Notes: a model not told the origin generated them from the sequence alone. 64,000 nucleotides of DNA from Melampsora larici-populina 98AG31 (GCF_000204055.1 NW_006768767.1:399757-463756); one strand, 5' to 3'; positions 33,605 to 45,256 are shown, numbered from the stretch's first letter. Numbers and translations: made by a program.

Positions 33605-34446
33605 TGGTCCATCAGCTTCTGAATCAAAATTTTACTCTTACGCTTACTAGAAATCATCATCAAGTTTTTACTCTGAATTATAGCTTACTTTGAATTTTAA
33701 TTGAACTTTCACTCTTACTCACTTGATAGAGATTTTGATTGTGCTTTCACTCTGATAGCTCACCTTGAATTTCTATTGCACTTTCACTCTTAATTATAGA
33801 TTACTAGCAATTATTATCAAGCTTGTACTCTTACTACCTTACTTTAGATTTTGCTCATACTTTCACTCTGACTTACTTACTAGAAAATTTCATCGTGATT
33901 TCACTTTTACTTATAGCTCACTTTAAATTTTTATTGCACTTTTACTCTAGCTTACAGCTTACTTTAAATCCTTATTGTACTTTCACTTTAGCTTACATCT
34001 TACTTTAGATTCTTCTTGTGCTTTCACTCTTACTTATAGCTTGCTTTCCATCTCAATTTTACTCTCACTCTCACTTATAGCTTAATCAAAATCATTATCA
34101 AACTTTCACTGTTTTACTCTTACTAGCTTACTTTGAATTTTTATTGTACTTTCACTCTTACTTACTTGCTACAATTTTTTTCGTGCTTTCACTCTTACTT
34201 GTAGCTCACTTTCAATTATTATTGTACTCTTACTCTTGCTTCTAGCTTACTTCAACTGTTTATCGTATTTTCACTCTTACTTAAAGCTCACTTTAAATTC
34301 TCATCATACTTTCACTCTTACTCATAACTTAATATAAATTATTATCAAACTTTCACTCTTACTTATAGCGTACTAGAAATTATTATCAAACTTTCACTCT
34401 TACTTATAGCGTACTAGAAATTATTATCAAGCTATCACTCTTATAG
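33605..34446 (+). repeat. Minisatellite, about 13-14 units of ~55-65 bp
   Basis: Units built from CTTTCACTCTTACTTATAGC plus TTACTTTAAAT and TTATTGTA/TTATCAA recur imperfectly across 840 bp. The last two units (34345-34435) are nearly identical, suggesting recent duplication. The array ends about 40 bp before the ATG of the gene at 34486, so it occupies that gene's promoter region. Confidence 0.85.
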
Positions 34447-34485
34447 AATATTATAAATTCTGTTTTCCATCGAAATTTTCCCAAC

Positions 34486-35265
34486 ATGCCTTCAATTCCA
34501 ACCGATGGAACGGAACCCCCCTCGGGAATGGTCGCCTACACAGTTTCCATAATCAAAAACTTGAAATCACATCCCTCCGAGTGGAAAGCAAAGGATATCT
34601 TTCAAACTTTCTTAGTTGCAGATGATGATGAAAGCGTTTTGCAGTACGCTCGCAGGTACTGGGGTTCAAAACGTGGATGGCCTTCTACTTTGATACTTTT
34701 GAATTCTATCAAAAAGGTGGTTTGCAGAAAGACTCTAGGAAAGCAGTATTGGAAAGAATTCATACTTGCAGAGGTGAGTTATGCGGATCTGATTGTGTTA
34801 ATCTGTTGTGTTGATTCAAATCTGATTCATTGTTTGAAACCTTCACAGGCAAAGAATATAGTCGCCGCAGAGGCCTCTCGTGGTTGGCGAGCAAAGCACT
34901 TCCCAGCTCATGTCCCTGTTAGGGAGATGAAGCCTTCATTCTTTAGTGTGAAGAACTCTTCAGAACGTGCAGGCAAGATCAGACTTGGATTTGATTTCTT
35001 ATGGCGCTTGATTCGCCATCGGTTATTGGTCGGTAAGCCTGAAACTGAAACAATCACTCCGGTTCCTGTTCCGCTCAATGGTTCAGATGATGGTAGTACT
35101 ATTGCTTCGAAATCAGATTCTGACAACGGTATGGAACATCCAAGCGATGAGATGCCGAGTTTAGAGAAAGAGTATCTCACCCCTCATCATGTCCCCACCC
35201 AACTCCTTTCTTTTTTCATGGTTGATCAAGGCTTGACAAATGAAGGTGAAGGTGAGGAATGGTGA
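34486..35265 (+). CDS. Unrecognised conserved-looking two-exon gene
   Basis: The ATG at 34486 opens a frame that reads through a GT..AG intron (34774-34848, 75 bp, no stops). Spliced, it encodes 234 residues; unspliced, 259. The first exon is rich in aromatic and basic residues (ARRYWGSKRGWPSTLILLNSIKKVV) and the second has a basic stretch (KIRLGFDFLWRLIRHRLLVGK) followed by an acidic serine-rich tail. There is no signal peptide, membrane helix or domain that I recognise. The composition is that of a real, probably nuclear or cytosolic protein. It is boxed between the minisatellite and the inverted repeat at 35293, so it could be cargo of a mobile element. Confidence 0.5.
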   Translation: MPSIPTDGTEPPSGMVAYTVSIIKNLKSHPSEWKAKDIFQTFLVADDDESVLQYARRYWGSKRGWPSTLILLNSIKKVVCRKTLGKQYWKEFILAEVSYADLIVLICCVDSNLIHCLKPSQAKNIVAAEASRGWRAKHFPAHVPVREMKPSFFSVKNSSERAGKIRLGFDFLWRLIRHRLLVGKPETETITPVPVPLNGSDDGSTIASKSDSDNGMEHPSDEMPSLEKEYLTPHHVPTQLLSFFMVDQGLTNEGEGEEW

Positions 35266-35292
35266 AAGGGTTTGTTGTTGTATCATGTGACT

Positions 35293-35453
35293 GTACATAC
35301 ACGGGGCCAGCAGAGTACAGAGTACAGCCCAAGGGAAATTGGCAAACCTATTGCAAACGAGTTGTGAACGAGTTTCTTGATTCGGGGAAATTTCGAACCC
35401 GGACACCGAAATTTCACTCATTTGGGTTTCAAACGAGTTAATTCCCGCGGTGT
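35293..35453 (-). repeat. Dispersed repeat, right copy of an inverted pair
   Basis: Inverse of the repeat at 31064-31210, starting on minus with ACACCGCGGGAATTAACTCG. It follows the stop codon of the 34486 gene by about 28 bp. Confidence 0.6.
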
Positions 35454-36016
35454 CAGTGCTTCCCCTGATTCCAATGAGGACGAGTGAGAAATTTTCTTGA
35501 ATTCTCACCAACTGAGCTCATATTAATATGCACTTTTTCTCGAATCACCATTCACCATTCTTTGACTCGCACCAATACCAACTCAAATTGTCTTTTTGGA
35601 AATCAAGAACGCCGGCTAGAATATCTGATACCAGTACAACATTGTTCAATGAGGTGGCGGTGAGGTTTTCAAGGCCTGTTTGATGTGAGCAGTTCAATTT
35701 AGCTTTTTGATAGACATTTCTAAACACATGCTAAAAATGTCTTACGCTGGAAAGAAGTTTCTTGAAAATGACGAAGTTTTGCTAGAGCTTGGGCTAATCT
35801 TTTGGATTTATTATTTGTGGAAAGTTGATTTTTGACATTTTTACTTGAGACTCAATTCCCAAGATGTTCTGACCATAAATTACCTGACTGGCTTCCAAAC
35901 ATTCTTGTTAGATGTGTAGATTATACTAAGCAGTCATGATTAGTTTGTAATGACACTACAAACTGATCATAAGAAGATCTATAGAAAAGATTGCTAACAT
36001 TTGATGACATCAGTAA
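35454..36016. other. Intergenic, nothing recognised
   Basis: AT-rich sequence without supported features. Confidence 0.4.
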
Positions 36017-36160
36017 GGGCACATTCACTTAAAGAATTTCTGACCAGAAATCACATTCTGTGAATTTTTTAATACAAAAATGAAACTGCGCCACGAAATA
36101 GACGCTTTGAATCTTGCAGAATGTGATTTCTCACCAGAAATTGCTTAAGTGAGCGCGCCC
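36017..36160. mobile_element. Tourist-like MITE (PIF/Harbinger type), 144 bp
   Basis: Terminal inverted repeats begin GGGCGCGCTCACTTAAG (right, inverted) and GGGCACATTCACTTAAA (left) and continue through AATTTCTG and ATCACATTCTG, about 45 bp per arm. The 3-bp duplication TAA flanks both ends (36014-36016, 36161-36163). GGGC termini with TAA duplication are typical of Tourist-like MITEs mobilised by PIF/Harbinger transposases. Confidence 0.8.
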
Positions 36161-37086
36161 TAAAAGATTGATAACATATGATATTAGAAATGATATGGTA
36201 TGAGTAAGATATATATAACCCATATAGTACTATTAGTCATACATCAGGATCTCAATTAAATCAATCCTGCTGAGACTTGTCAAATGTAAAAGAGCAACAT
36301 TCACCATAGCGTATAAAAGATAAAGCTCTCTTAGCCTTTTTGTAACTTTTCTCTTTTTCCTTGCTGTTTCCTACTTGTCACTTCAAGCAGATTTGCTCTG
36401 CTTCTTACAGTCATAGTGATTTATATCACTCTACATAGTTATACTAACTAGAATCCCCTTCAGGTTTGTGTTTTCCCTTGCATTTGCTCTTGTGTCAATA
36501 ATATCAAACTCGATGTTGCCTATCTGTCACTTCAATCAGGTTTGCTCTGCTCCTTATGGTCATAGTAATTTCTCTAGTTATACTAACTAGACTTCCTTTC
36601 AGTCTTTTGTCATAATCATATTTAATTTAACCTGAATGTGTATTCTCTTTTGAAACCCGTTTAAATGTGATTGTTCCGGTGAGGCATGTATACATCCAAT
36701 GTCTTTATCATTGGCGGTCTCATTGTTCAAGTGGCACAACTCCACAAAGCTTCTTGATCACAATGAATAGATACATGCTAACCATACAAACATCTCTAGC
36801 CAAACAGGCACATAAGTGGGTCAACTTTTGATGTAACGTAGAAGACATATCATTCATTCTTGCGCAAAAGCACGACATAAATACAAGATCAACTCATGAC
36901 AATAAGAATTCACCTAGAGAGTACATTCACGCGGGCAGATTTGACTGGCATATATAAACAATTGTGATATTCTCTATGAGCTGACCAGACTGAAATCGAC
37001 GGCTTCGGATTGGGTTATCAAGGAAAACATGCAACTGATTCATAAGAAAGAGGAAGAAGATCCTGAGCCTGAACCTCATGATTTCT
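36161..37086. other. Intergenic downstream of the O-methyltransferase gene
   Basis: About 0.9 kb with a short internal near-repeat (TTTGCTCTGCT..TATACTAACTAGA, near 36390-36450 and again near 36540-36590). No gene recognised. Confidence 0.4.
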
Positions 37087-38185
37087 TTATTGATCTTTCC
37101 ATTTGACTAAACTCAAACCATCTTCAACTCCCAGCATCATGACTTCGACTTCAGGATGATTACAAATCTCTGCATTTAATTCTTTCAAATGGACTCCATA
37201 ACCATTACTACGTTGAACTGAAGCTTGATCGATGTTGGGAGGATTGATGAGTGGAACGGGGTAAGGTGCGTAAGCGGTACCTGCGAATAAGACATTATCG
37301 ATGATCATGACGCCGTTTTTGGACAGTAATTTGTGCTCGACGATTTTGCGGAAGTATGCTAAATATGAGGGTTTGTCGGCGTCGATGAGGATCTACACGG
37401 GGAAAGAGAGATCGGGAGTTAGATCAGATCCTTGGATGCACGACCTCAATAAACACTCACCATGTCAAACGGAGCTTCGCCATTTTGAGCCATCTCGTCT
37501 ATAGTCTTTCTTGCATCCCCCACTCGCACGTCAATCTTCTCATTTAACCCTTCCCCCGCACGCTTCCAGAAGGGACGACACCAGCCTTCAAGGAAAGGCT
37601 CAACCTCGAGCGTAACGACTTGTTCCACAGACTTGGCTGCCGCAAATGTAAGAGTGATTGTTCCAGTGAACATTCCGAGTTCTAGGACGCGGCGAGGCTT
37701 GAGAAGCCCAGATAGAAACGTAATGATCCCCGCTTCGTAATTGTTTGAGGACATGGCAGGGAGTAATCTGTAACTGATTTGACCAGAAGCAAAGAGACCT
37801 CCCCAATCAGTCGATTGAGTAGAGGCTAACATCTCTTCCAAGATTTTGGTCCATTGAGCCTTGGGATCGGGTACATTCGAGCTGGAAGATAGTGAAGGAA
37901 GTTATGAGGTTCAGAAAAAAAACCACGTAGTCAAAAGGATCTTGTTGTGAGACATTCCTACCTGCGTTGCACGAAGTCTTCTTGTCCGTCCACCACCGCC
38001 TGAGCATCAGCCAAGATAGAATCCAAAGCCTTTTTCGCAGTTTCGGGATCATGACCAGTTCCTCCATTGCCACCATCGCTACAACTTGTAGAGCTTATAT
38101 CCGACAAAAGCTTGCGAGCCTCTGCCAACAAAGCCGAGACCCTATGAGAAGGATTAGGACAAACTTCGAAAATCGGGGTAGACAT
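37087..38185 (-). CDS. SAM-dependent O-methyltransferase, family 3 (COMT/CCoAOMT-like)
   Basis: Three exons, 37962-38185, 37461-37881 and 37087-37392, join in frame (introns 37882-37961 and 37393-37460, GT..AG) to 316 residues. The SAM-binding loop is VLELGMFTGTITLTFA (E-x-G-x-x-T-G pattern of the family), followed by VVTLEVEP. The metal/catalytic region reads PFDM-ILIDADKPSYLAYF across the second junction, and GVMIIDNVLFAG matches the family's DNVLW-x-G block. These enzymes transfer a methyl group from SAM to a hydroxyl of catechol-like or similar small substrates, usually with a divalent metal, in the cytosol. The N-terminal ~75 residues form a lineage-specific helical extension. The start at 38185 is the second of two close ATGs. 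Confidence 0.88.
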
Positions 38186-38750
38186 TTTCAAAAGGCGAGT
38201 CAGGAAGTTGAGAAAATATCTGTAGACCTAGTGTGATTTTTATGTTAGACGGACTTGAGTGAAGGGAACAACGGCAGATACGACATAGGATGAGTCACAC
38301 TATATAGTAGATTCTATGTAGTTTCGACTCCCCGTGCGAACGACGCTGCTAAATCGACATCTGTTTATTAAAAATGTGTTTATCAAAAATCGATCCGCAT
38401 AGTCATGTACACAAGAGTACACAGCGCTCAAATAGCGTGCTTTGCATACAAAGAAATCATTGTGGAGACTCGGAGTGCGATGGGATGTCTGATTTTCGTG
38501 CCGCCAAATTGAGCCACACAACTTCACAAGCCTACACAAACTCAAACACATCGTTTTCGTTGAGTTGATTGAATTTCCAGAAAGCTGCCCGATTCTATAT
38601 ATCCATAGAATTCATATCGACTCACGACAACAAGAGAGATTTGGAGCAAGCTAGGCAAGCTTTTTTCAAGTGGGAATATGGTAGGCTGTTGTAGATCACT
38701 TTGCTGATTGGAATATCGGGAATGATAGGTACATGCTAGCCCTGGAGTTA
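38186..38750. other. Intergenic, upstream of the O-methyltransferase gene
   Basis: Promoter side of the minus-strand gene. Minus frames here (38542-38844) have no recognised domain and run into the adjacent MITE. Confidence 0.4.
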
Positions 38751-38839
38751 CAGTCGTTTTCAAAAAGCTTGCCGCTAATTCACCGCCAAATCGCTCGAGT
38801 TTTGCGGGCAAATTTCGGCAAGCTTTTTGAAAACGACTG
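38751..38839. mobile_element. TA-flanked MITE, 89 bp (Tc1/mariner-like)
   Basis: A perfect 24-bp inverted repeat starts CAGTCGTTTTCAAAAAGC at both ends, with TA directly outside each. CAGT termini and TA duplication are standard for Tc1/mariner-type elements. Confidence 0.85.
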
Positions 38840-39088
38840 TACATTACGGTGTACGTATAGACTCATACTGACATATAAACATGACATGGATAAAACATGT
38901 AATTTTTCCATGTCATGTTTGGTCAAAATTCATCCCCGAGCCAAATACCGTACGACACGACTCATACTGACACACATCGACATGGATTTTTGTTTTCCAA
39001 ATCCCGTGTCGTAACGTGAGTCATGGCGGATGGTCTGACGGTCGACAAGTGTCATACCGACAAACAACATGACACCATATCACATCTA

Positions 39089-39262
39089 CAGTCAACTCCC
39101 TCTAAGTTGATATCCCTATAAGTGCATAATTCTCTATGTGCATAGGATTTTTTGCCGCCAAAAAGGGGTTTTCAAGCCAAAATGAGGTCTATAAGTGCAT
39201 ATTCCTTTAAGTGCATGAAAAAACCACCCGCCAAACTGTATGTAATTAGAGGGAGTTGACTG
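39089..39262. mobile_element. TA-flanked MITE, 174 bp (pogo/mariner-like)
   Basis: Ends CAGTCAACTCCCTCTAA and its exact inverse, with TA on each side. Inside are several ATAAGTGCATA-type words in both orientations. It is nested just inside the left terminal repeat of the 2.7-kb element. Confidence 0.85.
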
Positions 39263-39792
39263 TAATAGCTTTGCCCGATTCACCACCGGAGTGTTAAATC
39301 ACATTGTGCTAAACAGCATTCAGCCAAACTGTAGTTCATATTTGAAATTTGAAATCCGAAAGAAAGTTCTTAAACCGAGCTCTGGTCTAAAGTACCTTTT
39401 AAATCATCAACCCTTCCCACCTACCAACTCCAACATTCCATCTTTCACTTTTGTTTCTTTGGGTAAGTATTTCAACTCCTTCTATCTTTGCAGTACTCAC
39501 AATATTCAACTTGGAACTTATTGATTTGCCATCAAAAGTACCTTTCTTTTCTGTTCAATTAATGAACTGTTCTCTTGCTCAGGTTTAGATTCCATTCCTC
39601 TTCTCAGTCCCACCCCCTTTCAATCCATTTGTTATTTCCTAAGAAACAAGTCTTCAACATTTTACTAATGATTACTTTGACATTGGTTTAATGTTTTTTA
39701 GTGATTAGGCACAAAATTGATCTTATATTCAATCGATCCTTTTCATTTGATTGAATCATAATCAATCATTTTCCCCCTCCAATTCAATCAAA

Positions 39793-39925
39793 ATCGATCG
39801 TTTCAATCATCAAGATTGATCATCTCCATCTGATTCAATCAAGATCAATCATCTCCATCTGATTCAATCAAGATCGATCATCTCCATCTGATTCAATCAA
39901 GATCAATCTTCTTCATCTGATTCAC
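39793..39925 (+). repeat. Tandem repeat, ~4 units of 32 bp
   Basis: Units of GATTCAATCAAGATC then [A/G]ATCATCTCCATCT repeat four times with single-base changes. Non-coding, within the 2.7-kb element. Confidence 0.8.
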
Positions 39926-40699
39926 CTGAAATCAATCATATCAACAGTTCATCATTGAATCTTTCATTTGTAATCAAAACAAGCAATCTCATCTAAGTCA
40001 ACTCAAAACAAACCATTTCAACTTCTTGAAAGTAATTCAACTTGCTGATTTTTAGATTTGTCTATTTAAAACATGGTAATGATGTGAGATGAAACTTACT
40101 TTTTTTTCCATGATGGTCAGATAGCAGTCTACACAGAAGTCTCACAGGCCAATTTGATAGGGGATAGAATTGTATCTTGCATGTTCATTCTTCACTATGT
40201 GAATGCGGAACTACTTGATGTCACCAATGCTATTCCTCTATCAAATTGGTTTTGGATCATGATGATCTATGGTCACTGCTGAGGTTCAACTGTACTTGTC
40301 CTCCCCAAGGCTGGGTTGGCTTCACGCACCAGATTCTTGTGGGTAGGGTTTGACGCAGACCTTATGCAAGCCTAGTCATCATTATCCAAGTGTGGGATGG
40401 ACGCTGAAAGTGGGTTGCTGTCTGACCAAAGGAATCTTTAACTGATATTCTTTTAATTGGTTTGGTATTAGTGGTAAGAAGAAGTATAGATCTCCATCAC
40501 AGAAATGTGTTCAAAAGGAAATGTGATATGATAAAAAGTGAGAAGCAGAAGGATGGGATGGAAGCATTCAAAGCAAGATTAAAATCTTTGTCATTTGACT
40601 TAATTCATGTATTTTCTGAGCTTTATAAAAATTTGGCTCCTTTTTTCAAATTATGAATCAGTATTGTTTTTTTCATATACTTCAAGGTATACTTGTGGT

Positions 40700-41120
40700 T
40701 GAGATGCATACAAAATATGAGTTTTCAAATAAAAATGTGTAAGATATTGATGGTAAAGTACCAAAAACATTGAGATCTTTTCCTTCAAAGAGAATGCCAT
40801 CCCAGTTGTGATCCAACAAAGCATTACACATAAAACAAAATGCAACCCATATGTTAGAGTACACATATGAGCATCTCTTCAATTGATTTGCCATCATGGA
40901 AGTGTTTGCTGATGGCATTACGTCTTTCAAGGTGATCCTTGCAAACAGGTGGCTTGGTGTTGTTGTGATCCAAACGTTTACAATGTCAATAGATTGTTCT
41001 CTCAGTCATTGTGATTCCTTCTTTCACAAGGTTATCTTGTATTTCTCGTATGGTGAGTCCGTCATTGAAACCATTTTCCAGTACTGTGTTGATGATAGCT
41101 ATGCTGTTTTGTTTTGGCAT
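40700..41120 (-). pseudogene. Decayed transposase-like N-terminus (helix-turn-helix)
   Basis: From the ATG at 41120 the minus strand reads MPKQNSIAIINTVLENGFND and continues with GLTIREIQDNLVKEGITMTERTIY, a pattern like the helix-turn-helix start of DDE transposases, then a stop, then HLERRNAISKHFHDGKSIEEM and further stops. It lies just inside the right terminal repeat and is transcribed inward, as a transposase of the 2.7-kb element would be. No catalytic residues survive. Confidence 0.35.
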
Positions 41121-41530
41121 TATTTGTGGAAGAGCAAGACAGAGTAATAATAATGTAGATGGATTATTGAATAAAGATAGTTGACTGTAGAGCTAGGATT
41201 GAGTGTTTAATTTTTTTTAAAACTCTTGTTTGCAGAGAAAAATACATCAAAAATCGGATAGTCCGATCCGAATGCAATATTTTGGAGAAGTTTACATTTG
41301 GTGTCATGTTGTGTCGGTATGACACTTCCCGGACGGTACGATGTACGAGATGACTCATGTTACGACATGGGATTTGGAAAATAAAAATCCATGTCGATGT
41401 GTGTCAGTATGAGTCGTGTCGTACGGTATTTGGCTCGGGGGTGAATTTCGACCAAACATGACATGGAAAAATTACATGTTTTATCCATGTCATGTTTATA
41501 TGTCAGTATGAGTCTATACGTACACCGTAG

Positions 41531-41735
41531 TACATGAAGGACCAACATACTTTCCGAATTGACGAGCGCAGATACGATCATGCGTGCCCTGTTTTTCCTG
41601 AACAAGTCGTGTGATAGTTTCCACAGCGGTTACAGAAGGACCCAGGAATGCGCCTATAAAGGTATGAGATGTAAATTCCGACATTTTGTTGGCGAGGTTT
41701 TCGGGCACTAAACAACACATTTACAGCACCTACAG
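41531..41735 (-). CDS. Exon-like fragment, unrecognised
   Basis: Between a TTTAG acceptor near 41715 and a GTATGT donor near 41553 the minus strand reads PENLANKMSEFTSHTFIGAF, then GPSVTAVETITRLVQEKQG and ICARQFGK. The composition looks coding and the splice signals are good, but the presumed intron is filled by the 2.7-kb element and no partner exon was found. Function unknown. Confidence 0.25.
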
Positions 41736-42415
41736 TAGTGCAAAATGTGCGTGAGATTGAATAATTTCATTCAAGCTAGGTTTCAAACTTTCAGCACCTA
41801 TACTTCCTGAGACAATTGGATGTAACGGTCAAAAACAGCCTTAAAATTGAATGTTGGAATCTGGCCTTGAGACACGAATTTTTTTTGCACCAATCAATTT
41901 TCCACCAAAGTGAGAGAAGTTTAGAGCCTCAAATTAGACCCATTTTATCGCCCTAGTCCATGCACATCTTTTGAAGTGCTCTGGACCTTGAGACAAAGAG
42001 TGGTGGGTTGTGTAGAGCCGAAAAACTGGAAAACAGGCTTCTTCACATACCTCTATAGGCACATTCCTAGGACCTTTATCAGATTTATGAAATGTCTTCT
42101 ATGAACGTAAAAAGAGCTCAATTGGGAAACAGAACTTTGTACCCGAGTCCAGTCCTTTGGATCTGGAAAGCTTGGGCTTCATGTGATCAATTTGTCAAGC
42201 TTTGGGCTGACGGTTCACAGCACAGTAGGGAGTTTCAAGTCAGAAATATCTTGTGAACCTTTTCAAAAAACGGACAATTTTTTTCAATTTTACGGTGTTT
42301 TTTTTTCTGTAAATATATGCTCAACAGCATTGGGGACACCTTTTTAGGTGTCCTGATTTTTTTCAATTTACGGTATACTTTGCAACATCAGACAACTTGT
42401 TGGACTGTAAAATAC
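41736..42415. other. Intergenic, nothing recognised
   Basis: AT-rich, no supported feature. Confidence 0.4.
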
Positions 42416-43529
42416 TGTCAGCCCTTGAGCTTTTGCAGAGCAAAAGCCAATAGAACTGCACTATAAATAATGTATATATAGCATTACAATTTCATATTAC
42501 CAAAACACACCTTGCGTCTAGTTTCAAAGACAAAAATAATAAACATTTTTTACTTCTAAAAAACATTAAAACAATAAGGAAAAACTTATAAATCTTGCGT
42601 CTAAGTATCAAAGACAAAAACCACCTCATAAAGTTGTTTATCTTTGGAAAGTAAAAGATTAGAAAATAATACATTACTACACAAGTAATTCAATTGAAAC
42701 ATCAACCCAAGCCCAGATTCCCAAAAGGAATCATTCAATAAGATTAATAAATCACAGCAACAATAAACATTATGAAACGAGAACCCTCTACGAAGCAATC
42801 AAAATACTTGACCAAATGCGTCCAGACCACAAATAGGCCACAGACAACTAAATGGAAACCTCGCAGAAGCAGAACCACAAGCGGACCATTTGAGAACCAA
42901 AGGTAACCTAACACAACCACAAGTTAAGCATAATACGAGAAACATATAAATAGAGAGTTATCCCCCTGAGAAAGAAAGGACTCACCTTCTTTCACTACAA
43001 CAAAAATCTAGAACAGATTTAAAGAAGAGTCAATTTTTAGTCACTATCATCATTGAAAAACCACTCCTCAAAATAGTTACTCAAAGAGATCTCTAGTAGG
43101 CAAACCCTTACCTTTCCCTTCTTCTATCAACTATCCTCTTCTTGAAGTTCCTTCTAGTATAACTTTGAAAGTTCCTCTACTACTCCTAGCCATAGGGTAG
43201 ACATCCTTGGACACGCACCATTGGTTCTGCAGCTCAAAGTTGACAGAATCCCTGTGTCTTGTAACACAGGCATTTGTTGGAATAATTCCTTTGAAAGAAC
43301 TCCCGGCTCAGAGATTGACCTACTCTACTCTGTATTCCTACAGTGGGCCGTGGCTATTTGTTATAATATCATTGTTAACGGCATTTTGAATATTAACATA
43401 GTGATTACTGTTTATCATTGCAGGAACATAAATTAATCTACTATCTTACGGATCCAGTAAGATACTTGTCAGGACTTGAAAGTGAGTAATCTAGACTGCT
43501 CACCTTCCTTAGCTATAGCCACCCTGACA
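42416..43529. repeat. Solo LTR, 1.1 kb
   Basis: The segment has palindromic TGTCAG..CTGACA ends and is flanked by a perfect 5-bp duplication AATAC (42411-42415 and 43530-43534). No coding capacity. A CTTTTGCAGAGCAAAAG hairpin lies near the left end. These are the marks of a solo LTR left by recombination of an LTR retrotransposon. Confidence 0.75.
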
Positions 43530-43627
43530 AATACCAATTGGTGGGTTTCAAGTTCAAAATTTTCATATGATTTTTTAAAAATTCAGTAAGGTTTTATACA
43601 ACACTGTAAAATGTTAAATTTGACTGT

Positions 43628-45256
43628 TGTAGTATTGAAATCTCAACAAGAGCTTTACAACACCTAAGAAGGGATAATCTACTAATGTGAGAATAGTAGA
43701 AGTTGCCTAAAGACTGCCTTTTTCAAAGAAACCAGCACAAGGGCACTTGCTAACCACTTTGTGATAGCAGATAATAAGATAATAGGGACTAGAGAGATGT
43801 TCTCAATACTTGTGATAAGTATTATTCCAGTTTTAAGAGCAAAGAAGTCACAAAAAAATATCAATTACTAGCAATACCATTGTAAGTATTATTCCCGAAG
43901 AGACTTATAGTCTTAAAGACACGTAAATAAATTTCTCCTTGCTTTGAAGGGGCTGATTTAAGTGAACTCGGTACAAATGTAGTAAAAAATGATGATTTAT
44001 AACACTAAAACAAAGGTATAAGATGCAGAAAAGGGAACAACAATCCCAAAATCATCCGACATTATATATATTAATGTGTAAAAACTCCTACAATGGTCAA
44101 CAGCCCCAAAAACCAATCCATTTCAAACAAAAAAACCTACAAACCATGTAATGACACAATGTAACAATCTTGTTATAATATATGATGTACTTTACACAGC
44201 CAAAAGTGATCAATGACGTAGTTGAATGATGTACAGCACTTCTTATGATGAATACAGGTGATTTTTTCCTTGTAAACTGGCTGAAAACTTCTTTGTGAAG
44301 TGACGGGTTTTTCCAAATGATGTCCAATTTTGGATTACTAAAGTGCATCTTGTAGAGCTGGTGATACTGATCAATAATTGGCGCCATATCAGGTACTTTT
44401 TATAAGTAATGGATGAGTTATTGAGCTATGAAGTTAAGGTTTTATATGTAAATGTTGTTACATGTATGGATGTAAGTGTAACGTTCAAAATCCACACCAG
44501 TTTCTTATTTCCCTTATCAATTCTTTCACACACGTCTGTTACTAATGGTTTAAAGGTTGTACATTATGTAATCCCCCCTTTCACAATGAATCAGCTATCC
44601 AAGATCCAATCCTTATGTCATTTGATATATGTAATAAGCTGAAAACCTCTATTTTTGACAAAATTCACCCATTTTCACCACTTTACACAGCTATTGCTCC
44701 TACTCTCTTGATCCTGCAATGTTAAATCATTATGTATAGCCTTAAAACTTCCGGAAAATCCTCTTGGCAACCTTAAATATTACCAACACCACCATTACAT
44801 ATGTAAACTACCTGTAAAACCCATGTTTACCAACTTTGAAAAAGTCCAGTTTTCTCAATAACTTTTACTACTCCTTATCACCCATCAATATTAAAGTCGT
44901 TGATGTATAATATAATGCTTTTGTTTCATGTTATAACCTCACAAAACCCATAAACCTAATATTACTACCCTAAAAAACAATTCCAAGTCTGTATACCAAT
45001 ATTTTCAAATCCTCTCATGTTTTTTTGTTTCTTTTCTCTTTAGAATCTTTCGTTCAATAATTCATACTGATCTCAATAAGTTGTTTGAAATGAATTTCCT
45101 CATAATTATACAATGTGCAATGTATAAGCCTAAAGGATCTTCTATTGATCAGGTTCCATCAATTTTGAGTTTTCCTTTATGCTGAACTTTTCCAATAACT
45201 AGGTAAATAACCTATGATTATTTTTCTTTGATTGATCCCATAAATTGATCACCACA
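43628..45256. repeat. Long LTR-like repeat, copy A (~1.6 kb)
   Basis: It starts TGTAGTATTGAAATCTCAAC and ends GATCACCACA. Throughout its length it aligns with the insertion at 57213-58768 (shared blocks such as CCTAAGAAGGGATAATCTAC and CAAGGGCACTTGCT). Here no target duplication was found, so one edge may be truncated or recombined. Confidence 0.6.

Larger units (their letters stand above)
38845..41530. mobile_element. DNA transposon of unclear superfamily, 2.7 kb, ~235-bp terminal inverted repeats
   Basis: A ~235-bp sequence starting TACGGTGTACGTATAGACTC and ending near ACAACATGACACC lies at 38845-39076 and, inverted and about 90% matching by eye, at 41294-41530. TACA(T) stands outside both ends, a possible 4-5-bp target duplication. 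Inside, next to the right repeat, is a decayed minus frame with a helix-turn-helix look. The interior also holds a TA-flanked MITE and a tandem repeat. Alternatively the two repeats are separate MITEs in opposite orientation. Confidence 0.5.

Noticed and set aside
32594..34446. CRISPR-like array
   Set aside because: Repeats are degenerate minisatellite units without constant-length unique spacers, in a eukaryotic genome without cas genes.
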